The notes under the pieces: generated by a model
The model's input: only the letters and a program-made list of their open reading frames with translations
What the model was told of the DNA's origin: nothing
Database searches by the model: none
Position numbers and translations under genes: made by a program
Shown here: positions 57,001-62,495 of the stretch, piece by piece
How the letters are laid out: each line of letters begins with the position of its first letter
Position numbering within the stretch: position 1 is the first letter of the stretch
Assembly (NCBI RefSeq): GCF_014697125.1
Contig: NZ_JACJRG010000003.1
Location: 241,588-305,587 of the forward strand
Length of the DNA: 64,000 nt
From: Anabaena minutissima FACHB-250
GTDB taxonomy: Bacteria > Cyanobacteriota > Cyanobacteriia > Cyanobacteriales > Nostocaceae
Direction: 5' to 3'

Positions 57001-58196
57001 GTTTGGTACTGCAAAAAGATTTTGCTTGGCAAGACCAGACAGGCGCACCAGCCGATCCCCAAGCCGGTAATATTCCTGGCGGCAAGCGGGACATACTGCG
57101 ATCGGCAGGCTTCAACAATGGACTGGCTGAGGGCTTTGTCCCAGATAGTGGCACTTGGACAGTAACTAGTGGACGTTATCAGGTGTCCCCATCTGTTACT
57201 GCTGGGGATGCGGTGAGTGTATTCTACGTGGATAGTCCTTTCCCCCCCTACGTTGAAATCACCGCTACCGTGAATGCAGTCAAACCCACCGCAGGGACGA
57301 AATCCAATGCTTACCTACTGTACGACTATCAGAGTCCCACAGACTTTAAGTTTGCCGGTATTAATGTCTCGACCAATAAGTTGGAGAGTGGTCAGCGCAC
57401 AGCTGCGGGTTGGTTTGTGAAACAGCAGGCTTCCTTTACCAGTTCGATTCGCTCTGGTGTGGACTACAACCTGTTTTTGGCTCTGAATGGCAATACAGCC
57501 ACCCTAACAGTTAATAACCAAACAACCTTAAGTTTCACCTTTGCATCCAGTGTCGATACCTATGGGAGACAACATACCTTGCGTGATGGCATGGTTGGCT
57601 TGGGAGCGCAGAATGCGATCGCTCAGATTGACAATGTTGTAGTCCAGGTGATTCCACCATCTTACACAGTCAATAAAAGCACTGATTTTTCCACTTTCCC
57701 TAGCGATCTCTTCTCTGCCCCTGTCAGTGGACAATGGCAACTAACAAATGGTCAGTTCAATGCTCAACCCTCTGCGGGTGGGAGTGTTGCTATCAACCTG
57801 ATTAACCAAGCTTTTGCACCTCCCGCTACCGTGGAATTGAGTGTCAAGGTGAATTCTCAAATCTCGGCTCAAGGTGGTTTTGTATTTGCCTACAATAGCT
57901 CCACAGATTATAAGTTTGTGGTAATTTCACCTCAGACAAATCAGGTCATGATTGGTCATTATACAGAGCGTGGTATTACCTATGATGCTATCAGCAGTCT
58001 CACTATTCTGCCCGAAACGAATTATACGCTAGGGCTGAAGCTCCACGGGGCGAAAGCAACCGTAATCTTCAATGGGCTGACTGTAATTGAATTTACATAC
58101 AATAGCTTGCTCACCGGAGGTTCTGCGGGTTTATTGAGTCTCACAGGATTAACTATCTTTGATGATTTATCCTTGAAGACTGATTATTCTGTATAG
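42006..58196 (+). CDS. Giant RTX calcium-binding protein with DUF4347 domain (5396 residues)
   Basis: A single 16.2-kb frame with a good ribosome site (AAGGAG, 10 bp before ATG). There is no signal peptide, as for type I secretion. Order: a Pro/Leu-rich start; DUF4347 (about 116-285) with H-I-V-S-H-G-E-A-G-L-L-Q-L and V-L-Y-G-C-D-V-A-S; EF-hand-like loops D-L-N-N-D-G-R-A-S-W-D-E and D-Q-D-S-D-S-D-I-D near 401-440; repeated beta modules (about 655-1760); a large beta-rich and helical part (to about 3040); RTX repeats (about 3049-4940) with G-G-A-G-N-D and G-N-D-I-I-D-G; and two similar C-terminal domains (about 5045-5220 and 5227-5396). Likely a secreted surface or adhesin-type protein. The function is not shown, and no transporter genes lie in the window. 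Confidence 0.9.
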   Translation: MDSLTPSPLQPPLNLPIPDGLDPRNPFSPESSVIVSIGSDVLGAITEIPENLTVSSLNESVLDDLKNNHVPGHFLDTLPLNKFAGTTDLLTGINKGELLAGSHAIGTLQTGTQSPKELLIIDPSVDDAQSLRAGVKSGIAIAVLDPSQDGVIQIQNILAGYNNLSAVHIVSHGEAGLLQLGSTQLSSQNIAAYTNALQNWGTALTEAGDIVLYGCDVASNPIGTAFVQQISQLTGADVAASDDLTGAVEQGGDWDLEYQFGAIESNLALLPSTLNQYQGLLAADSVVSGLTNSLITGLEAVGTEIKDLIADNPLFSSYVPGIVETKTLGDNVYQVSPTLGEAMGIAVDVTTTNYPSSFDFTPTGNTTLADRYTYIISSTLETLNLFYGDDATDEAALKTIDLNNDGRASWDEAFKVMVVGQVQDYLSNVSISDQDSDSDIDQADLAKQVENFLDGSILLSSKLEVPDFLSDHLQINVDGASSVYKNNSLTWNLDFSLSLFQSDRFDLGKEAEELGIALDPGIPPNPNNNPYTLPVERTIDFGSLIFGVKGANDGVGANDFFFAAPDRAANPNDGVRIGVNVGSPGSPYNTNLVGLDVNVGFLGAEIISSPNTGVVLDMNLLGATVDPSNPVALGFTENQQGSSDSDGTIEAANIIDLIKLSSTPIEFVLKIGTSNQSVETEITLPSDNYANTAAVITALNTAIAGTALNGIVSAADDDSDGKIELKIVTTDPTLLGFSTESSNNNTLIATNASSLIGSSSSTAIAFLLAVGESAPQLVTVTTTPTGDDEGGDGDPDNGVTNQLSLTGLRDDLQAALDAAFGAGVVSASISDDKLTISASGRLEISRTLTLDTLEQITLSELQGTSQSFDVDADPNAAFEVNLKLKALPGLKKADNSDYLPEGTIKVDINPLAANAVEKAVVDVDPIELEEIVSARYELTDAAGNPLTGGNSDLQDMLDFNVISSADILSTFTQIGTWFDRLSASSLLQSFDIPFADTTLGDLLNFKDLIADTFLIDDGDDGVKAPNASDTDIDDVERLLKWIDTDSSDVINYQLRTLFGNAQQLETRLNTLLSPLDVDARVFTDDQGRQNLTYKLAIADVTLDVNPNVQGNQPLSVPLDFELNLDPIANFETSGKLNITASGEIGFTLGILLGDAVPILDSGTEVETLNSDAGVKLNTNLALTTLGNVEPLVGRLSTDASFTLTTFAGTTPTNYTVNLSKSNTDDNKAIADLVADLNASLNAAGLLNKIVAEAEPIQGDTKTTRIVLRAIDSAIDRFQVVTSTNNTAFTELGLQTQSASTVSLIASQAVKSANPGENVSFKIGIIRTGGSSTLTVNLPTSDTAENVSLQSLINDLNAQLPSGIVASQSSGFLVLSAIDKDITAFTVFDDDGDPDVVKLGFDLTAVNNALTAVGVTELPTTLVAGVQLRGGATPQDLFGRLSADVTFTINGESVTVQAAATAGNTSIIDLVRSLNGAIAANLNLKGKIAAINDGYRIALRAIDTSISTIAIAGLNSAESTALGIANGSSGSGLALYTSSTAPVSYGVSEDTNFTVTINGNNYNATLTRNNTILNRSLYDLAASINNAINAAVGGVNQNPLIATVQSGQIVIGLKTSGTSTNLIGDPSTASDGIKPSDVTSFSINSANNTFANELKLIAAPNTANLADRADFIIYFRDGSSARISLDALDTNTDQLLDGNLGDLITEIENQAGGKLDIQFGSDGTSLKLVDLTGGTNQFKVVAVNGSPAASQLGILGSDTSSVNLNEVPADGSVPVADGVIDGGRIATIDLVDRIYLKDIGAAAELTIKTAGVVSAEASFGFAGIKVESNADQTLFSAVAELPLFNGQKTLSELFDVLSDQTGNSLANLVGNPTLTLDGNFDLKVSILPGLDISAFIPPVNPTITFKTDNIVIDLSQINAPLPSGQLFPDFGIDIQANNFGDLLKFEDIKFNNVLDAVQAIATFLSQFETFGFLGDEIPVLGLSVNELLDIADDFQQAVNDFRDNPAGGIQSLAQKIREAFGLPNFANNTERDAFFNNLGIPVPPGLSQLIEFALAGDVLKFDLRLPVSFSKGLNVDLDLGEALGVDLGPIDIQGGAGLATSGYLDARLSFGIDLNNPTNLLIYDDTTGVYGHLGANASNLQFNAAIGPVGAFIKDGLVNLDLDFNVTGNDNDGNGESLTDFLNQLNASLSGNAEATLPVFFPSDSEYLGDITFNAGLALSGDNLDLTAPTLNLPDFSNIDLSAINPFGSIPLMLDSLDFFLQGLQDILDGEVFGIDLPLIGNQLQSGADFIEKLRRDVLTPIRQYAEQAPALGKELVQKLLYSLLGSGSSGVTVLNPLTNATQSLQSFLGLSSDFTGLGLLRDYATGAGGGAVGVDDIVASDDGTGALWQFRLGGQAPISVDVAFDLGIPALALEADAALDINLSWGLALGLGINTTDGAYILIGGHDDDFGDTELQVTLDVDVADGSTLTGSLGFLQLVIAESNAADPGLENEGRGTYLHGEFGVDITNGGTNDTKLSFSELGNIKAVVELSAEAEVNLELTAKFNPEIIPDAIAALLPEISGRFILDWETGDIFADNFDFATSLSLLGFRDVSVNMGSFINEFLKPFVEKIAEVTEPLQPIIDIITAPIPVISDLAGQPISLVDIAGMTGYVEPAMIYAIADIISLVNKIGGGNYGNFGLPLGDFLLIDSASGNSNYLTGSQLLTPGYQLASDSKFNPDNISDFLNDTLGGLGSFGDLLNSGSGDTNSKDLVSGLASGTEGGSGFAFPVFDDPSLLFGLLLGQDIPIITYDLAPFGMDFSYAQKFPIWDALFIRIGGSVGLTIDLAFGYDTKGVREFADGNFSNPLDLLAGLYVSDTDQPTGEGTDVPELIFQGELFAGAELNLGVASAGAEGVIGLITNFDLYDPDSDGRVRIDELLGNFLYEWNYGSPALAPIAIFDVYGQVYAQLRAFVEALFFKIEFEITPPITLFEFSIPFEREPFLATERGDGSLLLNIGPNSAQRLNGDTRDIDEKIYVKSISESKVLVWGMGINEGDAQEYEVDPTKGIFAYGGAGNDVIDLSRVTHNIRYTLEGGVGDDIIKGSAGGGSMKGDLGNDELTGGAGVDLIFGGEGNDIIDGKESADRLFGDTGIISEITGGERFRSFVGEKDGDDKILGGDGADIIFGGGGSDTIEGQAGDDIAIGDGGNFDTNGSSLKRLPDGRYDVNARGAGAKDKIFGNAGQDALFGGAGDDLIDGGADSDEIEAGEGFDVVYGGSGADTIYGGTNDDIIFGNRDPQGATFGLPGDIADVAADGVDTIFGEEGNDFIRGQAANDKIYGGSGADILFGDTGNDEIYGEAGGDIIFGGADNDTIDGDDGADIAFGDDGLVVYVDFDPSRADFNVTGSRIRFVNGDQLIGDSSESLINGYSADTVATSRDLIVTQALATDGSDVIVGGDGNDIVFGGGGSLDQLFGDFDPSASFSGPRPNGQDILIGDGGRIELNGRRNQRAAAESNALDGIDQITGNDGGDYIFGGGEQDTIYGFQQAAGIQPLDGVADNDVILGDNGEILFDTSDAKNRIKIVRTVSVAGDSGKSDVIDGDFGNDIIFGGLNSSADVINGDVGDDVLLGDNGEIRFDLDGDLDTLDLVESYTDGLGGGDEISGNDGNDILIGGTAGDIMSGNNGEDILLGDNARIELAGSTGRLLVQVAAMPAPTAIDFITTTDVAESTGGADIMSGNAGNDILLGGVNNGGTDTMYGDAATPVNAVDGDDILLGDNGKLDFTLDSDTNRLTLDLISSTRDGLGGTDNITGNAGADIAIGGTGGDIIYGDNATASGGNTDQGDILLGDNGDVFTKGAFGGNARLKALGTGVSLITTTDIAESTGGSDTISGNAGSDVILGGVNGDVLYGDATNPVNALDGDDVVLGDNGKLDFAADLNLSLTPTATDLTTLDLIQSFTDALGGSDTISGNAGADTVLGGSAGDVIFGDNASASGGNTDKNDILLGDNGEIKLVSPALDTNINGSDRIVILGGAVATVRSTDNGGSATGGQDTVSGNAGGDIILGGVLGDTLYGDRANPTNSTNTLDGNDTILGDNGALEWLSTGRLNEITGIDINANNPSLFAAFSTADTNLDTLDLITTEQPNNGGRDLIYGDNGRDVIFGGTNADELYGDTGSELDSIQSSNGNDLMFGDHGRLYPQFSTLPNIYSRNFFAIDIGNTAGGEGDRMWGEEGDDIMLGQQGDDRMFGGSGDDDMIGGHNVSGGVDELTTPAVQVNLNVAIGTPAISGVNDLMDGGSGNDAMTGDNAIVWRRGDDLSPRFRNLTAATIYTTTNDTITTNVGATAQSDPEDTVGRDIQLVDHDFTVQGNPLGRFGNDVMAGGSDRDVMFGQLGNDLMQGDGFLQIGGVTDGAATTRQVNVTDSGVPTTAGTIFFKVPEQATDGNDYLEGNGGNDLMYGGLGQDDMIGGSSALFGLTTAQQRPDGSDLIFGGAGVDISRNNIGDGEATIDANGLITTTATGHARDADYIMGDNANIFRLVQGSASGTNPTDPNDNFRAFTYDNYGSLKIIPRAMQQLDYTLGGADYAGGTYNNGAANADNGAADVIHGESGDDTIFGMTGSDILFGEGQDDDIIGGYGHDWISGGTGQDGVLGDDGLISTSRNGLAETLYGITATTEQTISTPGKIQSAIINVTGELKKTVDLVPFSYDRNWNATDDEFPNNTNASPFADDIIFGGLGSDFLHGGSGDDAISGAEALANAYVPVFNNGTPVSILNLGYSAVGLPSTVNPGNVLAFNSLDTDGQHQNNRFRPGEFYLYDEYDPLRKIQIDASGNLWKSATQGTAYEFLLNFNKDEGVFRPGGTVPKATGQQSETYGAVKDDGNDAIFGDLGNDWLVGGTGRDNVYGGWGNDLINVDDDQTTNTNQNNQPDTHPTYEDRAYGGAGRDILIGNTGGDRLIDWVGEYNSYLVPFAPFGMATVSRTLQPQLPEFLYALSKADGADPTRNADTGADPLRNGEPNGELGLVLQKDFAWQDQTGAPADPQAGNIPGGKRDILRSAGFNNGLAEGFVPDSGTWTVTSGRYQVSPSVTAGDAVSVFYVDSPFPPYVEITATVNAVKPTAGTKSNAYLLYDYQSPTDFKFAGINVSTNKLESGQRTAAGWFVKQQASFTSSIRSGVDYNLFLALNGNTATLTVNNQTTLSFTFASSVDTYGRQHTLRDGMVGLGAQNAIAQIDNVVVQVIPPSYTVNKSTDFSTFPSDLFSAPVSGQWQLTNGQFNAQPSAGGSVAINLINQAFAPPATVELSVKVNSQISAQGGFVFAYNSSTDYKFVVISPQTNQVMIGHYTERGITYDAISSLTILPETNYTLGLKLHGAKATVIFNGLTVIEFTYNSLLTGGSAGLLSLTGLTIFDDLSLKTDYSV
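43973..47280 (+). repeat. Repeated ~90-residue modules resembling hook IN motifs
   Basis: Inside the giant gene, at least five to seven related units repeat. A typical one has F-T-x-x-I-N-G, then S-I-I-D-L-V-R-S-L-N-x-A-I, then K-I-A-A-I, then I-A-L-R-A-I-D-x-S-I-S-T, and ends in a L-G-x-x-x-G-S turn. Good copies start near 45589, 45942, 46318, 46651 and 46972. The pattern resembles the flagellar hook-associated IN motif, but this is by eye only. The modules are diverged, so they are not recent duplications. Confidence 0.6.
51150..56830 (+). repeat. RTX (hemolysin-type Ca2+-binding) repeat tract
   Basis: About 1890 codons rich in G-G-x-G-x-D-x-U nonapeptides, such as G-G-A-G-N-D-V-I-D, F-G-G-E-G-N-D-I-I-D-G and Y-G-G-S-G-A-D-T-I. 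These form calcium-bound beta rolls after export. From 52600 to 54250 a longer unit with D-I-L-L-G-D-N-G and T-T-D-x-A-E-S-T-G-G is superimposed. Frames on the opposite strand here are artefacts of the repeat. Confidence 0.9.
57140..58193 (+). repeat. Duplicated C-terminal lectin-like domain in the giant protein
   Basis: Two similar units of about 170 residues end the protein. The first has S-G-T-W-T-V-T-S-G-R-Y-Q-V-S and T-D-F-K-F-A-G-I-N-V; the second has S-G-Q-W-Q-L-T-N-G-Q-F-N-A-Q and T-D-Y-K-F-V-V-I-S-P. The layout resembles concanavalin-like or DUF1080-type beta-sandwiches, often carbohydrate-binding. The last residues lack a classic type I secretion tail, though that signal is poorly conserved. 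Confidence 0.65.
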
Positions 58197-58209
58197 CTCT
58201 TTGTTGCCG

Positions 58210-58237
58210 ATTCCACTTTTTCCTAAAAAAGTGGAAT
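58210..58237. terminator. Hairpin after the giant RTX gene
   Basis: ATTCCACTTTTT and AAAAAGTGGAAT form a perfect 12-bp stem with a 4-nt loop, 13 bp after the stop codon. The A/T run inside the stem gives U-rich ends on both strands. It probably ends the giant transcript. Confidence 0.65.
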
Positions 58238-58266
58238 GCCCTTGAAGATAGTAAAGTTGAACTAAA

Positions 58267-58312
58267 CTTCAGTGTAGACTGAAGCACAATCATAGTCTTT
58301 AAACTATGATTG
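58267..58312. terminator. Two further hairpins between convergent genes
   Basis: CTTCAGT/ACTGAAG (58267-58284, 4-nt loop) and CAATCATAG/CTATGATTG (58287-58312, 8-nt loop) follow directly. They lie 13 bp before the end of the minus-strand GMC gene and may serve as its terminator. Confidence 0.5.
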
Positions 58313-58324
58313 ATGACCCTATAC

Positions 58325-59914
58325 TTACCAAACTTTACCAAGCTTAAACTCTGGAATGATCCTCTCCAAGCATCGTTCCGCGAGTGCAGCAATAGTGAAA
58401 GATGGATTGACAGCACCAGTAGAACCTGGAATCATAGCACCGTCTACAACGTACAGACCTTTGTAACCTTTGACTCTACCGTAATAGTCACAGACCTTAC
58501 CTAATACAGCACCCCCTAGTGGATGTCCTGTGATTCCGTCTATTACATAACCGGTTGAGGGTTGGTACTCACTGGTAGTATTGCCTTGATTGAGAGTCTC
58601 GCAGGTACGTAAGGCGGCTTCACGTACTTTAACAATAGCTGGATCATTTTGAGGCCAAGTTAGCTTGACATCATCAGTAGATGGGTCATACTGAAAGCTG
58701 CCTAAAGCTGGACTGATTCCTATACCCAGATGATAGAGCAATCCCTCTTGAGTTTCATTCCATTGGGGAGCTGTCAATAACACTGTTGGACTCAAAGGAT
58801 TGGAATAGTCTTCAATAGCCGCACTTGCAGTACCTCCTTGACTGGGATTGGTAGGAGGTAGACCAGTTCGTAAGCCAAAAGTATCACCATTGGCACCCCA
58901 AAACTGGCCTAAATGTTTATTGAGCCTGGGCAAATTTCCTTTAGCTTTGGCCTTGACTAATAGTTTAGTTGTACCCATAGAACCAGCAGCTAAAAACACA
59001 TATTTACTGAAAAAAGTGCGCTGACTTAGGACATTCCCACCTTCGTCAATTTGATTGCAAACAACAGTATAGCCGTAGTTTGGCACTTCATATATATCTG
59101 TAACTACGTGCAATGGCAGGACTTGGGTAAATCCACTTTGCTCGGCTTGCAGTAAGTAGTTGCGATCTAGACTTTTCTTGCAACCACTATTGTTACCGAA
59201 CCAAAACTCACCAGCGATCGCAGAAGCAACACGATCTCCTGCAATTTCTTGACGCACTACATCCCAGTCTAGAGCAACATCTAGTAATCTACCCGTCAGT
59301 CCGGCGTTGGCTGCTTGCTGTAAGGTAACTTGTGCCAGACGATAATACTCTGTAGCTAAGATATCAGGTGGAATGGGACTAGGTTGCAAAATCGAGCGCA
59401 CACGGGGATAGTAAACCCGATCCATTTCTTCATAGGAAATTGCTCTAGGAAATACTCTCTCAAAATTAGCTTTTGTGGGTTGATAGGTAGCTCCGTTATA
59501 GACTAGAGAGCCACCACCAACTCCTGCGCCTGCATAGATATTGATGCCGTTTTCTGGTAGTAATTCCAATACACCAGTATAAACATCGATAGGAACAGGA
59601 TCACCAAAAGTAGCAACAGGACTTAGCCAAGAAGAACGACGATCAGGCGTTCGGAGTGTAGCAAAGGTATTTTGCTCTGGGGTAATCGGCCAACGACGAC
59701 CACGTTCTAAGACGATACTGTGTATTCCGGCTTGAGCTAGCCTAATCGCTGCTACCGAACCACCAAAACCACTGCCGATAATGATAGCGTTGACAGGTTC
59801 GCTACGAACAGCCCAAGAACTAAGATTACCAATGCTGTGACTGAACGCATACCCTCCTAAACCGAAAGAGGCAACTTTGAGGAAACGTCTTCGGGATAAA
59901 TCAAAATTATTCAT
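58325..59914 (-). CDS. Tat-exported GMC family oxidoreductase (cholesterol oxidase-like), copy 1
   Basis: A 529-residue flavoenzyme. The N-terminus has a twin-arginine signal, L-S-R-R-R-F-L-K-V-A-S-F, so it folds with FAD inside the cell and is exported. The FAD fold is I-I-I-G-S-G-F-G-G-S-V-A-A-I near residue 44. G-A-G-V-G-G-G-S-L-V-Y-N and the C-terminal T-G-H-P-L-G-G-A-V and N-P-S-F-T-I-A-A-L-A-E motifs carry the His/Asn pair expected in the active site. Substrate is unknown: sterols, sugars or alcohols are possible. It converges on the RTX gene and has a paralogue 540 bp away. Confidence 0.9.
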   Translation of the reverse strand: MNNFDLSRRRFLKVASFGLGGYAFSHSIGNLSSWAVRSEPVNAIIIGSGFGGSVAAIRLAQAGIHSIVLERGRRWPITPEQNTFATLRTPDRRSSWLSPVATFGDPVPIDVYTGVLELLPENGINIYAGAGVGGGSLVYNGATYQPTKANFERVFPRAISYEEMDRVYYPRVRSILQPSPIPPDILATEYYRLAQVTLQQAANAGLTGRLLDVALDWDVVRQEIAGDRVASAIAGEFWFGNNSGCKKSLDRNYLLQAEQSGFTQVLPLHVVTDIYEVPNYGYTVVCNQIDEGGNVLSQRTFFSKYVFLAAGSMGTTKLLVKAKAKGNLPRLNKHLGQFWGANGDTFGLRTGLPPTNPSQGGTASAAIEDYSNPLSPTVLLTAPQWNETQEGLLYHLGIGISPALGSFQYDPSTDDVKLTWPQNDPAIVKVREAALRTCETLNQGNTTSEYQPSTGYVIDGITGHPLGGAVLGKVCDYYGRVKGYKGLYVVDGAMIPGSTGAVNPSFTIAALAERCLERIIPEFKLGKVW

Positions 59915-60452
59915 TGTATATTGTAGAAATTAATTGCAGCAGTAATATCAAAAGTTCTTAGTTTTACAAAAATTGTCAATTACTAGAACATCTCCATTGA
60001 AGCAACAGATGATTTATCCCATTGTTTCAATAGATTTTTACATTGTTGTATTAACTTGTATGTTTTTATATATACTTGTTTCCCTGTATAAAAAACATAA
60101 ATTTATATTTAGATTGGTAAGTAAAAAGTATCTCCCCGTGAGAGGTTAAGATAGGGAGTTATTCCTATCAACCACGACTGCGTAAGAAAGGTGAACAGAA
60201 TTGGCAACTACGATCCTTGCCATACATAGCTTTTGAGCAAGTAATATATGCGATTGCTTAATTCTTGCTTACTTTCGCCCAGAACCATAAATTAAGTTCC
60301 CATATTCGCCTTTGTATTGGACTGTTTCAGCTAAAATAGGGCAATAGATTCTTGATAAAGTTGATATCAATCAATGCTTTCTTATTTTTTCTAAAGCACT
60401 AAATTAGCTGAAACAGTCCAGTAGGCGATCGCTACAGGGTTGAATCCCCAAG
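59915..60452. other. Gap between the two GMC genes, no gene seen
   Basis: This 538-bp stretch has no supportable frame. It includes the 103-bp inverted-repeat element at 60318-60420 and a HIP1-like site. The promoter of copy 1 must lie in its left part, 59915-60310, which is AT-rich. Confidence 0.5.
60318..60420. repeat. 103-bp element with 17-bp perfect terminal inverted repeats
   Basis: TGGACTGTTTCAGCTAA (60318-60334) is the exact complement of 60404-60420. The 69-bp centre is AT-rich and noncoding. Size and structure fit a miniature inverted-repeat element (MITE). No clear target duplication was found. Confidence 0.65.
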
Positions 60453-62027
60453 TTATATTTTTCTACGTCTAGGAATCCGGTTGAGAAAGTGATCCATACT
60501 CCGTTCTGCTAGAGCAGCAATAGTGAGCGACGGATTAGAGCAGGCTGTTGAACCGGGAATGAATGAACCATCAACAACAAACAAGTTAGAATAACCAAAC
60601 ACCTGCCCGTGAGTATTGCACACTCGTCCAACTGTTGCACCACCAAGGGGATGTGCTGTAAAACTGTAGTCAGGCGGTGCAGCAAGACTTGTACCATTGG
60701 CTTGGTTGAGCCGTTGGAGAGTATACAGGAGAGCCTGAGTATTTCTTTGACTATCGGCAGAGTTGTTAGGCCAGAACAAATCCGCTAACTGAGTAGCTGT
60801 ATTGTAGGTAAGATAGCCCTCTGGCTGGGAAATTCCCTGACCAAGAACAGGAAGAATACCTTGTGGTACAAAAGGAAGTCCGTGAAATGCTTCAAGTATT
60901 ACTGGGGCAATAGGGTTGTCGAGATGCTCGACTGCGATTACACCTGGATTCCCCGGTGTTGGATTCGTCTGGCCAGCATTAATCATTGCAGTGCTTGAAT
61001 CGGAATTCGTTCCCCAAAACTTCCCTACCTGATTATTTAATCGGTGCAAAGTACGATTGGTTTTAGCACGCAGCAATAATTCAGTAGTGCCAATCGAACC
61101 CGCCGCTAAAAATAGATAGCGACAAACAAAGGATTTTTGGACAAGTACAACTCCTTGCTCGTTGATTTGATTGCAAACAACTCGATAACGCCCACGTTCT
61201 GCTTCCCCAATCGTAGTAACTATATGTAGAGGTCGAATGTCAACGTTACCAGTCGCCTCTGCCATACTGAGGTAGTTGCGATCTAAGCTGTTTTTAGCAC
61301 CACTATTTGTACCGTAATAAACTTGACCATTAATAATGGAAGCAACCTTTTTACCCGCAATTTCTTGACGAACAATATCCCAATCAATGGCTGCGTCAAT
61401 CTTGCGTGTATTCAAACCAGCTTTGGCTGCTTGCTCTTGAAGAATACGGCTGGCCAAATAATACTCAGTTTGTAAAATATCGTCTGGGATAGGAGATGCC
61501 TTGAGAATGGAACGCACTCGTGGATAATAAACTCGATCTAGTTCAGAGTATTTAATAGTACGGGGAAAGACTTTATAGAATAGTTCTTCTGTCGGTTGAT
61601 AAGTGATAGCTCCGTAAACAAGCGAACCACCCCCAACACCTGCGCCTCGATATACATTGATACCATTACCTCTCTTAATATCAAGAACGCCAGTAAATAC
61701 ATCAATGGGGATTTCTGGAACTGGTGGGGGTAAAACCGTTGTGGAACTCAGCCACGCAGCACGACCATCTGGGTTATCTGTTGTAGAGAAGGTATCGCCT
61801 GCATCAGTAATTTGCCATCGTCGTCCTCGTTCCAGTACGATTGTTTCGATTCCTGCTTGACCAAGGCGCAATGATGCAACTGCACCACCAAAACCACTAC
61901 CAATCACTATCGCCTCAACATACTCGTCAACACCACCAGCTGCCGTGCGAAGCGCGGATACACCTACGCTGGCTGCTGCCGCCGCCGATGCCTGAAGAAA
62001 TCGACGACGATTTAGCATTTGGGACAT
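60453..62027 (-). CDS. Tat-exported GMC family oxidoreductase, copy 2
   Basis: A 524-residue paralogue of copy 1 with the twin-arginine start L-N-R-R-R-F-L-Q-A-S-A-A-A-A-A, an Ala-rich hydrophobic region, and the FAD fold A-I-V-I-G-S-G-F-G-G-A-V-A-S near residue 40. G-A-G-V-G-G-G-S-L-V-Y-G, A-H-P-L-G-G-A-T-V-G and N-P-S-L-T-I-A-A-L-A-E are conserved. The two copies share most motifs, and the middle substrate regions differ. GGAG lies before the ATG (AGGAGATAAAGT). Together with copy 1 it may be one oxidase unit with different substrates. Confidence 0.9.
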   Translation of the reverse strand: MSQMLNRRRFLQASAAAAASVGVSALRTAAGGVDEYVEAIVIGSGFGGAVASLRLGQAGIETIVLERGRRWQITDAGDTFSTTDNPDGRAAWLSSTTVLPPPVPEIPIDVFTGVLDIKRGNGINVYRGAGVGGGSLVYGAITYQPTEELFYKVFPRTIKYSELDRVYYPRVRSILKASPIPDDILQTEYYLASRILQEQAAKAGLNTRKIDAAIDWDIVRQEIAGKKVASIINGQVYYGTNSGAKNSLDRNYLSMAEATGNVDIRPLHIVTTIGEAERGRYRVVCNQINEQGVVLVQKSFVCRYLFLAAGSIGTTELLLRAKTNRTLHRLNNQVGKFWGTNSDSSTAMINAGQTNPTPGNPGVIAVEHLDNPIAPVILEAFHGLPFVPQGILPVLGQGISQPEGYLTYNTATQLADLFWPNNSADSQRNTQALLYTLQRLNQANGTSLAAPPDYSFTAHPLGGATVGRVCNTHGQVFGYSNLFVVDGSFIPGSTACSNPSLTIAALAERSMDHFLNRIPRRRKI

Positions 62028-62286
62028 ACTTTATCTCCTCTTTTTTGTTTGCCTGCTATGTTTGCGTGGTTGTAAATCTTAAGTAGTTAGTTCAGTGACT
62101 TAGCAATTTTTGGTAGTCGCCGCCGGAAATTTTTAATTGGGAAAATTTTAATTGACTTACAACAATTATTGATACAAGTATCAGATTAATACTCAGTCAG
62201 CAATAGTGCTTATTTCAGTTAAATTTTGGGGGCTTTTTACTAAAAAAAAGCTTAAATTTTGGCAATGTCTCATCTTTATCTAAAGA

Positions 62287-62362
62287 AGCGATCACCTGGG
62301 CGTGGAGCGTAGCTCATCGCACCTGCATAGGCGTTAGCGGAGCTTATCGTAGATATCGCTTT
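62287..62362. repeat. Nostoc-type dispersed repeat
   Basis: GCGTGGAGCGTAGCTCATCG followed by CACCTGCATAGGCGTTAGCG and GAGCTTATCG is GC-richer than its flanks and resembles other small repeats in the window. The rest of 62028-62432 shows no gene. Confidence 0.5.
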
Positions 62363-62432
62363 TTTCCTCTAAGAAAATCCCCAACATAAGTGGTTCTGAT
62401 TACAGTCATCTACTATTGTTTGTCAAGTTGTA

Positions 62433-62461
62433 TTGACACTTTGTAACAATATTGTTAAATT
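62433..62461 (+). promoter_or_regulatory. Candidate sigma70-type promoter for psb34
   Basis: TTGACA (62433-62438) and TAAATT (62456-62461) are separated by 17 bp, close to the consensus spacing. Transcription would start about 28 bp before the ATG of the photosystem II small protein. Confidence 0.5.
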
Positions 62462-62495
62462 AGTTTACATAAAGTAATAAATACAGGAAAAGATT

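Noticed and set aside
42006..58196. Polyketide or nonribosomal peptide megasynthase
   Set aside because: Size alone suggests this, but no ketosynthase, adenylation or carrier motifs occur; the sequence is RTX and beta modules.
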